Below, in pieces: positions 21,994 to 32,813 of a DNA stretch of 64,000 bases; position 1 is the first letter of the stretch, and each line of letters begins with the position of its first letter. The DNA is from Xiphydria camelus (Eukaryota > Arthropoda > Insecta > Hymenoptera > Xiphydriidae): positions 22,312,368 through 22,376,367 of the forward strand of contig OY783191.1 in NCBI GenBank assembly GCA_963678675.1, written 5' to 3'. The position numbers and the translations under genes were made by a program. The notes under the pieces are model-generated. The model worked only from the letters and a program-made list of their open reading frames with translations. It ran no database searches and was not told the DNA's origin.

Positions 21994-24713
21994 GTGGGTC
22001 ATTCCACGTCATATTTACAACTGAAAAATAGAATCGCCCCGATTATTTTTTTTTGTATATCGAATACAAAATTAATCGACCCGTATTTTTTTATTTTCAC
22101 ATGTAACGCAAAATTTGCAAGTTACGAATATTGAAACATTTGAAGGGTGAAAAATCTAATTTTTTTTGTAATTATCTAGTTCGTAAACGAATTAATATAA
22201 ATTCATGAAATTTTTAGAGGAAGTTCGTGATGAGTCAGACTTTACATATTCTTATGAATAAATAAATTACATCAATTTTTCAACAACAAATGCGCAATTG
22301 TTATAAAGAAATCCTATTTACAAAAAATGGGTCTCTTTTAAATAGTCTGTTTGATTACTCAAATATTTGTCATGGCACCTAGAATAACTCGTAAAAATTT
22401 CAAAGTGGGCAGTTCATAAGTTTTCGAGATACAAATGATTATACGCAGTCTCTCCGGCCCCGAGCGCGTCATAGCGCGCCGTCCACTCAGGCTGTGCGAC
22501 ACGGTGCCTGTGCGAACAAGTTTGTGCTGATATTTTCTCGACTTCTTCGGCTCTCTATATGCGCATTGTACACACCCTTCAGTTTAGCGTGAGCTATTCG
22601 GTGATCTACACTGCTTTGAAAAATGTCCTCAAGAAAATTCCAAAATAGTTGTTGTAACCCCCTTAACGAAAAATCACACGGTTCAAAAGTGCATAAATCA
22701 AATTTACGTCATGCATCAGATACAATCCAAAAGAAATTCAAATCTTTAAAACCAGGTGACATTTTGTGTATTTCTTGTAGAAAAAAAATTGGGAAAATGA
22801 ACGTCAGTGAAATCAGTGAGTACATAGGTAATCGAGCTGTTTCTCTAGATTTTCAAAAATTGTTGAGTTTTAACCATATTTTATGAATTACTTTAGCTGC
22901 TTTCGAGAAAAGTACGCACAAATCACAATTTAATTCGGAAAATTCAAGTGATAATCGAACAAGTGATTCGGAAATTTCAGATGACGATGACGCTTATTCA
23001 TTTTCCGATTCTGATTACGACGAAGTACGTTAATAGAGACAAAATTATACTACCTTTTTGGACCAATCGGTAACCAACAATTTGTTACGAATGTTATATA
23101 TTAATTCAGTTATGATATTATTAGGAATTCGACAATGAGGCTGAGTACAGCCCCCGGTTAATATCTGAATTAAAATCTCAATTCCATGATCCTCAAAAAT
23201 CTCAGCAAGAAAAAATTCAGATTTTGACAATATTGGGAATAAAATAGAGCGTCAATAAAATAGCGCAAACTATGAATACTTCGCGTTACATGGTCCTGAA
23301 AGCCAGAAAATTGGGAGAAAAAACAGTTTCAGCTGCTACTAGCATAAGAAATAGTAAAACTATTTGCGTTTTGTGATTAGCAAAAACATGACTCCGTAGC
23401 TGTTTATATGTTTCTACAGTCATTCAATGATTTTCTTTCGAATTTTCATCCAAATATACGTGAATGTATCTACTTTTCGGATGGAGCACCTCAACAATTT
23501 AAAAATGTCAAACACTTCTCAACTATTTATTACCACCAACAAGACTTCGGTCGCTCTGCAAAATGGCATTTCCAAGCCACGGCTCACGGGAAAGGTCCTT
23601 GCGATGGGGCTGGTGGAGCTTTGAAAAGAAAAGCACGAAAAGCCAGCCTCCAAATGACTCCAGACAAACAAATAACTACAGCATTTGAATTATATGAATG
23701 GGCCGTGCAAGATGGAAATTTTTCTAAAATTACGTCTGTTTTCAAAAGTGAAAAAGATTATAAAAAACAGCAGAATTTTTGAAAGATCGATTTGAAAATT
23801 GTAAGACGATTTCAGGTACACAAAAATTTCATTCAGTTGAACCGGAGCAAAACTTCGAATTAAAAGTCAAGACATACTCTTTGTGTCCAAAAATTCAAAA
23901 CGTTTGCTTTTCGAAAACTAAATCCGGACGTTTTGTTCGAAACGTAAATTAGAATAGTTCAATGAAAATACTCGGAATGTAGAAAGATTGCGATATGCTG
24001 TAAGAATATTAACGGATGTATACATCGGTATTAATATTTCGAATTGTTCATTTGTAATAGATGTTTAAACATAATAAATATGTGCAGCCGTCGTTTTTCA
24101 AATTTTCTTACTTTTCATACTCGTATATTACTACTGTATAATATTATCCCATTATATAAAATTTGTGAATTGTAATCATTCGAAACTTTTTCAAGCGGGC
24201 TTGGCGTCGCGCAGCCTGAGTGGACGAGACGCTATGACGCGCTCGGGGCCGGAGAGACTCCGTATAATCATTTGTATCTCGAAAACTTATGAACTGCCCA
24301 CTTTGAAATTTTTACGAGTTATTCTAGGTGCCATGACAAATATTTGAGTAATCAAAAAGACTATTTAAAAGAGACCCATTTTTTGTAAATAGGATTTCTT
24401 TATAACAATTGCGCATTTGTTGTTGAAAAATTGATGTAATTTATTTATTCATAAGAATATGTAAAGTCTGACTCATCACGAACTTCCTCTAAAAATTTCA
24501 TGAATTTATATTAATTTGTTTACGAACTAGATAATTACAAAAAAAATTAGATTTATCACCCTTCAAATGTTTCAATATTCGTAACTTGCAAATTTTGCGT
24601 TACATGTGAAAATAAAAAAATACGGGTCGATTAATTTTGTATTCGATATACAAAAAAAAAATAATCGGGGCGATTCTATTTTTCAGTTGTAAATATGACG
24701 TGGAATGACCCAC
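21994..24713 (+). mobile_element. 2.7 kb DNA transposon with about 507-bp terminal inverted repeats
   Basis: The arms 21994-22500 and 24206-24713 are inverted copies over about 507 bp with few differences, starting GTGGGTCATTCCACGTC. Between them, on the plus strand, are remnants of one broken gene (22623 to about 23951). No clean target duplication is visible. Terminal repeats this long around an insect-type SDG...Q protein define an element, but I cannot place it in a named superfamily with confidence. Confidence 0.88.
22623..23951 (+). pseudogene. Broken transposon gene (SDGAPQQFKN family)
   Basis: Pieces in order: 22623-22886, starting MSSRKFQNSCCNPLNEKSHG with paired cysteines (CCNP and a later CISCRKK), a possible small zinc-binding head; about 22890-23032, an acidic serine-rich piece with SEISDDDDAYSFSDSDYDEV; about 23127-23300, AEYSPRLISELKSQF followed by QEKIQILTILGIK and a stop, then a helix-turn-helix-like stretch with NTSRYMVLKARKLGEK; and 23408-23782, with ECIYFSDGAPQQFKNVKHFS and AKWHFQATAHGKGPCDGAGG. 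I recall similar proteins as repeated uncharacterised entries in insect and cnidarian genomes. The SDG/DGAGG aspartates may be DDE-type residues, which is inference. The middle of the gene is deleted and several stops and frameshifts are present, so it is dead. Confidence 0.72.
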
Positions 24714-24863
24714 ATATAAGAGATTCCTGACAACATTCGTTATTAATTATAAGTTATGGAGGTTACATATTACTTTTATTTATCTTAAATGGATTTCAAT
24801 TTTTTCATACAAACTAAAGCTATAGAAGTCACTGAGACTGATAAAATAAAGAGTATAAGGATA

Positions 24864-25208
24864 TACCGTATGTCCCACTCTGTACGGGCCAGTTTGAAGT
24901 TACCTTCGGGGAGGCTTGGTCGGTACTTGAGTCATTTAATACCGGTAGAAGTCGAGTCGGTAGTTAGAGTTGGTGTCAATTCGGGTGATCGAAGCGTCTA
25001 GCTCCGAAATTATGAATTTGTGAATAATGGAAATGACTCACCATTATACACAAATTCATAATTTCGAGGATAGACGCTTCGATCTCCCGAATTGACACCA
25101 ACTCTAACTACCGACTCGACTTCTACCGGTATTAAATGTTTGGATTACCGACCAAGCCTCCCTGAAGGTAACTTTCAAACTGGCCCGTACAGAGTGGGAC
25201 ATACGGTA
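24864..25208. mobile_element. Palindromic element, about 345 bp
   Basis: Arms 24864-25020 and about 25050-25208 are inverted copies beginning TACCGTATGTCCCACTCTGT, with the centre near 25035 in AATTATGAATTTGTG...CACAAATTCATAATT. Part of the arm (ACTCTAACTACCGACTCGA...CTACCGGTAT) occurs again near 62933-62964, and GGGACATACGGTA near 55072-55084, so it belongs to a dispersed family. Confidence 0.75.
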
Positions 25209-25235
25209 GGGAGTAGGTACCCGAGTCGAAATTTT

Positions 25236-25390
25236 GGTTCTCCCTTGGTGCTCCGTCCTTCTCCAGTCGGCAGTATTGGTTCTCCCTTGGTGCTCCGTAA
25301 TTCTCCACTTGAAACATTGGTTCTCCCTTGGTGCTCCGTAATTCTCAAGTCGGTAATATTGGTTCTCCCTTGGTTCTCTGTACTTCTCCT
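25236..25390 (+). repeat. Tandem repeat, about 42-bp unit, 4 copies
   Basis: GGTTCTCCCTTGGTGCTCCG starts at 25236, 25278, 25319 and (diverged) 25361, a period of 41-42 bp. The variable part lies after the CTCCGT word. Confidence 0.9.
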
Positions 25391-25437
25391 TAATACTCTA
25401 TAACGACTCTTTTGCTTCTCTACCCGAGTCGAAATCC

Positions 25438-25560
25438 GACTTAGAAAATTTTCGACTGTCGCGTCCGATGGACTTAGAAAATTTTCGACTATCGCGCCCG
25501 ATGGACTTAGAAAATTTTCGATTGTCGCACCCGATGGACTTAGAAAATTTTCGACTGGCA
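25438..25560 (+). repeat. Tandem repeat, 33-bp unit, about 3.7 copies
   Basis: GACTTAGAAAATTTTCGACT starts at 25438, 25471, 25504 and 25537, each followed by (G/A)TCGC(G/A)(T/C)CCGATG. It translates in frame (SPSG-ENFL type on the minus strand), which explains the 130-codon open frame there. Confidence 0.93.
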
Positions 25561-25793
25561 CGCTCATTAGCTATAGGTACATTAATTACCTATATATTTG
25601 TGGTAGACAGTAATACAAAATAAACATCCACAGATATACAATACGTGAACTAAAATTTCATATTTTTAATGAAAAAAAATTACAATGAATTACAATTTAT
25701 CCTAATTCTTTATCATTAGTTGGCATTGATACATATGACTGGCAATTGATCGTAACATGAAAACATGGAGCTTGTATTAGATTTTGCGGTACC

Positions 25794-26027
25794 TAAGGTA
25801 AAAGCACCAGTGGCCGAACGGTTAAGACCAGTATCCGGACACCCATAAAAATATATGTAGCAGATTTGATTGAGTGTTCTTACTAGATGGAATTTGTCAT
25901 GGGCGTTCCTAATTTATTGAAGATTCTTTCTCAGTAATTGATTCTTTTTACCACATTTAATAGTCAGTGTTATACATAAAAATGTCCGGATATTGGGACA
26001 TGTCCGGCCACTGGTGCTTTTTCCTTA
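25794..26027. mobile_element. MITE, about 230 bp, with AAAGCACCAGTGGCCG ends
   Basis: TAAGGTAAAAGCACCAGTGG at 25794 is mirrored by CCACTGGTGCTTTTTCCTTA to 26027. Inward, TATCCGGACA is also mirrored by TGTCCGGATA. It contains no open frame. Confidence 0.75.
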
Positions 26028-26853
26028 CTTGTGAAAGAGCTCTGTAAGCAGCAACGGAATACATTTAGGGACTTAGAAAAATTTTGGTCTCCTGCATAGG
26101 TATAGGTAGAGACTTGAACATTTATTTGTGAATAAATGGGCAAGAATTGTAATTTGTTCAATTATTAAATCAATAAATTATTTGATTTCGAGTTTCCAGA
26201 GTATGTTGAGCAAGTTATAAATTATACTGTTTATTAAAAAGCACAGATTATTATAGTAAATCAGGACTTGGTTGCAGGAGGTTGAATGGTGAGAACATGT
26301 GTTGGAAGTTGTCAGACGAAAAATTGTAATAAGTGCGATCAACAGAGAGTGCAAGAGTAGTATAGGGTATAGATAGAAAGCTGAGAGAAAGAGTTAAAGG
26401 ATAGATTATAAGGGTTTATTGGGAAAGGGAGCGTAACGATAGGAAATTAGGAAAAGCGAGGAAAAGTCAAAAGTGAGGTTAAGTGAAGCGGTGAGGAGGA
26501 AGATAAGCAAGAGAGAAAGAGCGTGGAAAGGGCAGAGTCGGTAAGGTAGGTAAGCTTTAGACCTGTGGCGGAAAAGGAAGGTTCGGTGGTCTTTCAGTTC
26601 TCGGATTTCGACTGGGGTACGGGAGTACCTTAGAAAATTTAGTTCTCCAACGGAGGACTACGGGAGTACCTAAGAGAATTTGGTTTTGCTACTCCTCTGA
26701 TGCTCCCAACGTGCAAATCGGGAAATAACTGCACGTACAGAGCAGCAGTGGAGCACCAAAACTGCCTGGATTGTAATGGGCCCGAAAGGTTCTCAGGTAG
26801 TCGTCCTTCTCCAAGAGAGAACCAAGGGAGCACCAAAATTTCGACTCGGGTAT

Positions 26854-28344
26854 AAGGGTGAGTTACGCTGCTTATAACTAACAACAAGTTTTCATGAAAT
26901 GTCGAAGCACTGATATAATCTAATATCTTTTATTGCATTATCCTTGTCGGTACTTTGAGTGGTAAAAACTCATAAATGATTGAACGGAACGATACTTTTT
27001 TATTAGTCTCAGTGGGCTCTATAAATTTTGCTTAAATGAAGATATAGAGTTCCATTTGAAGAAGTAAAGATGGCCTCAATATCTTATAAATAACGCACGT
27101 CATTAAACAGTTATTACATGTATCATATATCCCCTTTGACGTCCAATAACTTTTGTTTCAACATTTTTTTTGTGTAAAATGTCAAATACAAAAAAAAGAC
27201 GATGTATGGGGTAAATAAAAATACACTTTGCATAATATACTGCATACGTATATAGTACGCGTACGTGGCACGTTATAACTTGTACCTATGCATTCATCTA
27301 GCACACAGGTCCACCTCGGCTTTGTGTTTACGACTTTCTAAGACGTGCGAAACATGCGGTGTGAGATCCGGGATGCTCAGAGACGAAGTTTCGCCTCGGG
27401 AACCATTTCTACTGAGGCGCGATCTTCGCGATAACGCGAGCTTCGTCGACCCGTAAATTTTCTTCCTTAACAATAACTCTCTCCTCTCGCACGTTATAAA
27501 TCGTTAACATAAACGACTTTTTATATTTCCTCCTACTTCTTTATAAAGTTTTACATTTCCGCATAAGAAAGCTTATGTTCTCCTGTTACTACTTCTTTTC
27601 CTAATTACGCATATAGCGCGTAACTGCAGCGAGGTAAATGAACATGTTCGAGCTACTCTCGATCTGTTATCTTTCATATTTTTAACGACTACTGTGCAAT
27701 TGTCAGCCGTAACTATCGTATGAAATAAGATTGACTTAAAGTTACAAAGCGTGAAGACACGAAGAATTTAATATTAATTTAGACCTACAAGTGGCCAATT
27801 TGTCCGCTTTCGCCAAGTTTAGGCTCAAACTAGTATTTTTAAACTTTAAGATCCGATAGATCTTCTATTAGCTTTTATAATTTATACATGTATTGGAGGT
27901 TAACGGGGAACTTACATATTACTTTCACGTCGATCATAAGGTTTCTCTTCGTATGAGCAACCCCGCATCGAAAACAACAATTTTTCAGAATCAAGTAAAT
28001 TCATTCTTCGTTCTTTCATTCATTTTGCTCTCAAAAAATGTATTGCTTCCTCTTCCTTTTTCAATAACTGCTGTTTGATTTTAGTTCATTTTATTCCTTT
28101 CATATAGTATCTAAACATCGCAAACAAGTATAGAAAGAGTCTTTAGAGTATAGAAGTTTCTTTTAATTCATTAAGGTATTGCGCCATTTTATTTTCCAAC
28201 TAGATATGTCCTTTTTCAACAAATTATCATTATTTTGCAATTTTAGGTTGTTTTTTAACTTGTTTTGTAACCAAATAATAATAAAATTGCATTGAGTTAG
28301 TCATCACAGGAGAAAAATCACCCTGGTAGAAATTGAAATCGGGC
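26854..28344. other. Non-coding, no feature recognised
   Basis: AT-rich overall, with a CG-richer patch at about 27320-27450. No gene-like frame with a recognisable motif. Confidence 0.35.
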
Positions 28345-28684
28345 GCTTCCTGGATTCTCGGCCAGTTTTCCGATCTCTGATGCGCACTAATCGGAAAGTC
28401 TAGTCAGACGACGGTATGAGTAGTAATGCTGTTCCCAGCCAGAACCGAATCCGGAAGTTCGATCGGGGTGCAATCGAACATCCAAGCCGGACCCCGATCG
28501 GGATTCCCTTACATTTCCCTGAGTAGGTAATTTGGTGTATAAAAAGCATAATAAATAATTTATTTTGCAAATTTATCGCTCTCTGTGCTTTTGGATTCTA
28601 TTTTTAGCGTATGTCATGTCTGTCAGTCATCTTTGGGCTTATTCAACCAATTACATTTTTTCTGGCTGCGTCAGGGCGCAAATA
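28345..28684. repeat. Word-repeat patch (CGATCGGGG) with conserved tail
   Basis: From about 28345 to 28510 the words GATCGGGG, CCGATCGGG, TCCGGAAG and CCAAGCCGG recur. From about 28536 to 28684 follows a tail (AAAAAGCATAATAAATAATT ... TCTGGCTGCGTCAGGGCGC) that matches 52892-53040 closely over about 145 bp. The left edge near 28321 (CCCTGGTAGAAATTGAAATC) resembles the left edge at 2328. Confidence 0.65.
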
Positions 28685-29256
28685 CAGGACCCTCTGAACT
28701 CTGAAGCTGGCATCTTTCTCGATGAGCTACTATAACATAAGATGTTAGCTTTGCTATGAAACGGAAGTTTAAGATACATGTCTGGAGATTTTATTAGTAT
28801 GCTTAAACAAATGCTCTCTCTCTTTCTCTCTCAGCACATCGTTTAAAAATTTTAATAATACGATAATTTATTTATTTTTTATTTGCGTCGCCGACATAAC
28901 AGCCATGCTCGTTGCGACGGGCGTACGTAGGTTCAAGCCTGCACCGTTCATACTGCCTTCACTGTTCCTGACTCCAGCCAACAGCGGTCGGTACCCCTAA
29001 ATATGGTATGACACGACAAATGTATGGCCCTCGGTCAAATAGCGACTCGATATTGGCTAGCGTCGGACGGTGTAGGCCACACAGCCAGAGTCCCTGAGTA
29101 ATTTACACCCTGTATACATCGACGCTGTCATCGTCCACTCGCAATATCCTGCTCTAAGCGGTAAGAGTAGGGATGAAAAATCAGGATAGCGAGCCATTGC
29201 TCAATGGCGCCAAGACTCAGGCCTTACTCTATCATATTGTGGTAACCGCACCATTT
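28685..29256. other. Non-coding; possible SINE-like tRNA T-arm near 28927-28945
   Basis: GTAGG-TTCAAGC-CTGC near 28929-28944 folds as a tRNA T-arm (five pairs, one wobble, seven-base loop matching TTCRANY) and contains a B-box-like GGTTCAAGCC. I could not draw a convincing D-arm or A box upstream. It may be an old tRNA-derived SINE or chance. Otherwise nothing is recognised. Confidence 0.25.
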
Positions 29257-29445
29257 AGGGGCTACTTCGGTACGGAATTTAAAAATGTTGTTAAATATTT
29301 CACAAAATGTTGGGTCTTCGTTATACAACGAGGTTGAAAGTTAAAGCTTCAATTGCTACATACATGTAACAACACACATAGTTTTTTCCGTCACTTTCAA
29401 GAGTAGGAGAAAGTTTCATGCCAAGAGGGTATCGAAGTAGCCCCG
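29257..29445. mobile_element. Small MITE, about 189 bp
   Basis: AGGGGCTACTTCGGTAC at 29257 is mirrored by GTATCGAAGTAGCCCC to about 29444. There is no coding potential. Confidence 0.6.
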
Positions 29446-29449
29446 GTTT

Positions 29450-30919
29450 ACGGCATATGATATACATAGCTAAATATACGAAGCAATCCGTCAGATGGAT
29501 AGTGATTGATGCACGATAAAGACGTCTTACGTTATGGACACGTTTGACGATTCACGGCAACCCCACACAGGAAGTCTAGCAGACTGAATATGTTAAACGA
29601 ATACTTTAACCGGAGCGTCAAACTCCGTCCCCTAGAATCCGGAGTCTCGTTACGTCGAGTAGCGGTAGTCAGATGCAGATAGATATAGCGTTGCGTAATC
29701 ACGCAGAAGTGGTGAGTACTGTTTTTTGACGATATTATTCATCATGGAGGTTGGTTGTTGCTAGAATCAAATTCTCTTTATCGTAATATACATAGGTACA
29801 CTCAACGATAATGATTCCCATCGACCCGTTTTGGGTGACGAAGCTTTATCGAGTCGATGATAGGTGAACGGTATGAGTGGATCTTCTCGTTTTGCCACGA
29901 AAGACCAATCAGATCTAACCTCCGTGATAAAACAATAAAATTCACTCGCACCGTTCAGTTCCGTGTCATTCAAAACATGACCTAAAAATATCCTAGAATA
30001 TCAAATTTCATGAACATCGTTCGAAAGGAAAAATGTTTGCGTGAGTTTGAAGTTTTTACAGAAAATGAAGCACCGATGACACTGAAAACTTCTAAAATAA
30101 ATAAAAAGTTAACACATGTACGTGAAAAATGCTGATACACGTATACATTTATTTATTTTAATCTTTCAAAATTTCTTCAAAATTTTCATGGGACAGAATC
30201 ACTGTTAAACGGTGTAGTCGTCGACGTCAATATTACAGATAAAACGGAAAGGGAATTTCCACATTGCGCGTGGCTCCATTTCACCTCCGTGGACGAAAAA
30301 TCAACCCGCTGTAAAATGGCGAACTCGAGAGTCGGCGGTTTTCTCTCGCAGAAACAAGTGCTTGTATTAAATAAAACAAAATGTACATGATAGCGCGCGC
30401 CGTGGCAAATATCCCCAACGTTTTGAGAGCAAGCTCGAGGAAAGCCGCTTCTGCACACGTCGAATCAAAAGGACGTCGTAATCATATTTTATTCAGGGAT
30501 ATGCATAAAACATAGGTGCGGGTTCGTTCGTTCGGTCGCGTCCAGTTTTATTTAAAAGGGTGGAGGCATATATTTATCATCCGTTACACTACGCCGTAGC
30601 GTAACACAGCAGCAGCCGCTATTGCATTACTTCCCCCTCCCCTTCCTCCTCTCCTCCTGTTACCGTTGCACACAGTTCCGACTTTTCCTCTTCTCTTTCT
30701 TTTCGATTCTCTTTACCTTGAAATGGATATACGTATACCTATGCAAATTTCGTATCAGTCTCCGGTTTTCTGTGGCATGGAGAACAGTAAGGCGTCTAGT
30801 TCGGATATAGAGGAGGTTAGTAATATATGTAATATTGTTGTAAAATAAAAATAAAATAGTAAAAATTAAAACTGTTTATTCGTATCTCCGAAATGTTTAA
30901 GCCTTCTCCAAAAATAATA
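29450..30919. other. Non-coding, no feature recognised
   Basis: The stretch around 30280-30660 is GC-richer with pyrimidine runs (30625-30720). Frames of 60-90 codons show no known motif. Confidence 0.35.
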
Positions 30920-32156
30920 CAGGGTGTCCGTAAAGTATGGAAACGGTTGAATATCTCAAAAAGTATGCTTCAGATCGGGAAACGAAAAAATACGTATCTG
31001 ATATATTTTAAAAAAACTATCAAATGACACCAAGATTGATCCCACACCCCAACCCCTGTGGGTGGGGGAGGGGAAGCCTCAAAATCTTAAATAGGAACCC
31101 CCACTTTTGATTGCATATTCGCATTCTACATTAGAGAAACTAGGTACATAACTTTTATTTGAAACATTTTTTTCGATTCGTGGCAGATGGCGCTATAATC
31201 GACGAAATTCAAATTTTTCGGTTTTTACAATTGAGAGTCGATTTATTCGATTCTACAATACAATTGCGATAGAAATTTACATTTGCTGTAATTTTTGTTT
31301 TGCAAATTTGAATTTACAGTAAATCTTTTGTCGTTAGATATTTAAAAATCTGGCAAATAAACTACTTTTAGCGTAACCCAGAAACAATGACGTGGACGTA
31401 ATAATAGTTTTCTGTTCCCTTCGGGGTGCTGGATTTAAGTGAGTCCCCTCTCGCCTCTTACCATCGGGGTGTTTGATTCAGGTGAGTCCCCTCGCCTCTC
31501 ACCATCGGGGTACTTGATTCAGGTGAGTCCCCTCCCTTTTCTGGACTAGGATGGAAAATAAAATTTTCCGGCTCAAGTAATCTCATAAAATGGTACTTTC
31601 CCATCAAAAAATTTTGTAAAGGGCAGCATTTGAAGGGAACATAAAACTTCTACTTCCACGTCGTTGTTTCTGGGATACGCTAAAAGTAGTGTATTTGCCA
31701 GATTTCTAAACGTCTAACGACGAAAGTTTTACTGTAAATTCAAATTTGCAAAATTAAATTAAATTTTTAACAAAAATATCAAGTATGAGAACACAAAAAA
31801 TGTAAATTTCTATCGCAATTGTATTGCAGAATCGAATAAATCGACTCTCAATTGCAAAAACCGAAAAATTTTAATTTCGTCGATTATAGCGCCATCTGCC
31901 ACGAATCGAAAAAAATGTTTCAAATAAAAGTTATGTAGTTTCTAATGTAGAATGCGAATATGCAATCAAAAGTGGGGGTTCCTATTTAAGATTTTGAAGC
32001 ATCCCCCTCCCCCACCCACAGGGGTTGGGGTGTGGGATCAATCTTGGTGTCATTTGATAGTTTTTTAAAATATATCAGATACGTATTTTTTCGTTTCCCG
32101 ATCTGAAGCATACTTTTCGAGATATTCAACCGTTTCCATACTTTACGGACACCCTG
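30920..32156. mobile_element. Foldback element, 1.24 kb, about 510-bp arms
   Basis: Ends CAGGGTGTCCGTAAAGTATG (30920) and CATACTTTACGGACACCCTG (to 32156) with TA outside (30918-30919, 32157-32158). The arms are inverted copies for about 510 bp (to about 31430 and from about 31635). The central loop contains a three-copy minisatellite (31420-31535). There is no transposase. End sequence and TA duplication place it in the same broad TA-inserting group as 3740-4614 and 11272-11407. Confidence 0.9.
31420..31535 (+). repeat. Minisatellite in foldback loop, 41-43-bp unit, 3 copies
   Basis: CATCGGGGTGTTTGATTCAG-type units start near 31420, 31463 and 31504. Each carries GTGAGTCCCCTC(TCGCCTCT). Confidence 0.9.
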
Positions 32157-32324
32157 TATATGCAACTTTGGTGGTACATACTACGTTTTGAAATTCAACA
32201 GGCCAAAAAAATTTTTTGGAGAATTTTTATTAAAAAATTGTGTATCTGTATTAGGCAGCATCCAAAACTAAACAGAATCAGATACCTAATACATAAAATT
32301 AATTTTTTTTCATTAAAACTGTTA

Positions 32325-32480
32325 GGGCCGGTTGTATAAACGCGGTGAACTGTAGTTCGGCTTGAACTGTGGATCGAGCGCCGTTCTTGGTATATTTTGT
32401 GTGACACGAAATATACCAAGAACGGCGTTTGATCTGGAGTTCGGCTGAACTGCGGTTCGCTGCGTTTATACAACCGGCTC
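32325..32480. mobile_element. MITE with TTA duplication (Harbinger-like), family G copy 2
   Basis: GGGCCGGTTGTATAAACGC at 32325 is mirrored by GCGTTTATACAACCGGCTC to 32480, with TTA outside (32322-32324, 32481-32483). The interior is palindromic around ACCAAGAACGGCG. It shares the GGGCCGGTT end and TAAACGCGGT word with 15780-15905. Confidence 0.85.
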
Positions 32481-32483
32481 TTA

Positions 32484-32813
32484 CAATTACTCCTCCTGTA
32501 AAATTCTTCTGTTTGTACATACCACGTTTTGCATATGGCATCCTTCAATTGTTTTCGCAGAATTACTTCTTGTGCACACTTGCTTGTGTATAACTATTTC
32601 TAACTGTTTTCACATATTCTCGGATTATATTGTCAGAACAGACGTATCTACCTAAAGAGGGCAAACTGATTATTGGATTTTATTACTTCTTAGTAATGAA
32701 TATGATCAAAAACGAATCCATATGTATTCCAAGAGGCAGAGTTGATTTACATAAACATAAACAATGAAATTATAGGAGGAGAGAACTGAGAGTTCTTTAT
32801 ACGCTTTGTCCAT
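32484..32813. other. Non-coding, no feature recognised
   Basis: AT-rich spacer between a MITE and the composite element. Confidence 0.4.

Larger units (their letters stand above)
25218..26853. mobile_element. Possible element bounded by inverted TACCCGAGTCGAAATTTTGG
   Basis: TACCCGAGTCGAAATTTTGG followed by TTCTCCCTTGGTGCTCC (25218-25255) is found inverted at about 26816-26853. Inside the left end are two tandem arrays (42 bp and 33 bp units). Inside the right end are degenerate pieces with the same words (TTAGAAAATTT, GTTCTCC). No transposase is visible. It may be an element with subterminal repeat arrays or a scrambled repeat region. Confidence 0.5.

Noticed and set aside
25236..25560. Regularly spaced repeats suggestive of a CRISPR array
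   Set aside because: Units are contiguous tandem repeats with no unique spacers of constant length, and the genome is eukaryotic.
25175..25567. A 130-codon minus-strand frame with ENFLSPSGA repeats, resembling a repetitive protein
   Set aside because: It follows the 33-bp and 42-bp tandem DNA repeats. There is no signal peptide or other gene evidence.
25800..25835. AGTGGCCGAACGGTTAAGAC looks like the D-arm of a tRNA-Leu or tRNA-Ser
   Set aside because: The sequence is the inner part of a MITE end that is mirrored at 26005-26027. No anticodon or T-arm follows.
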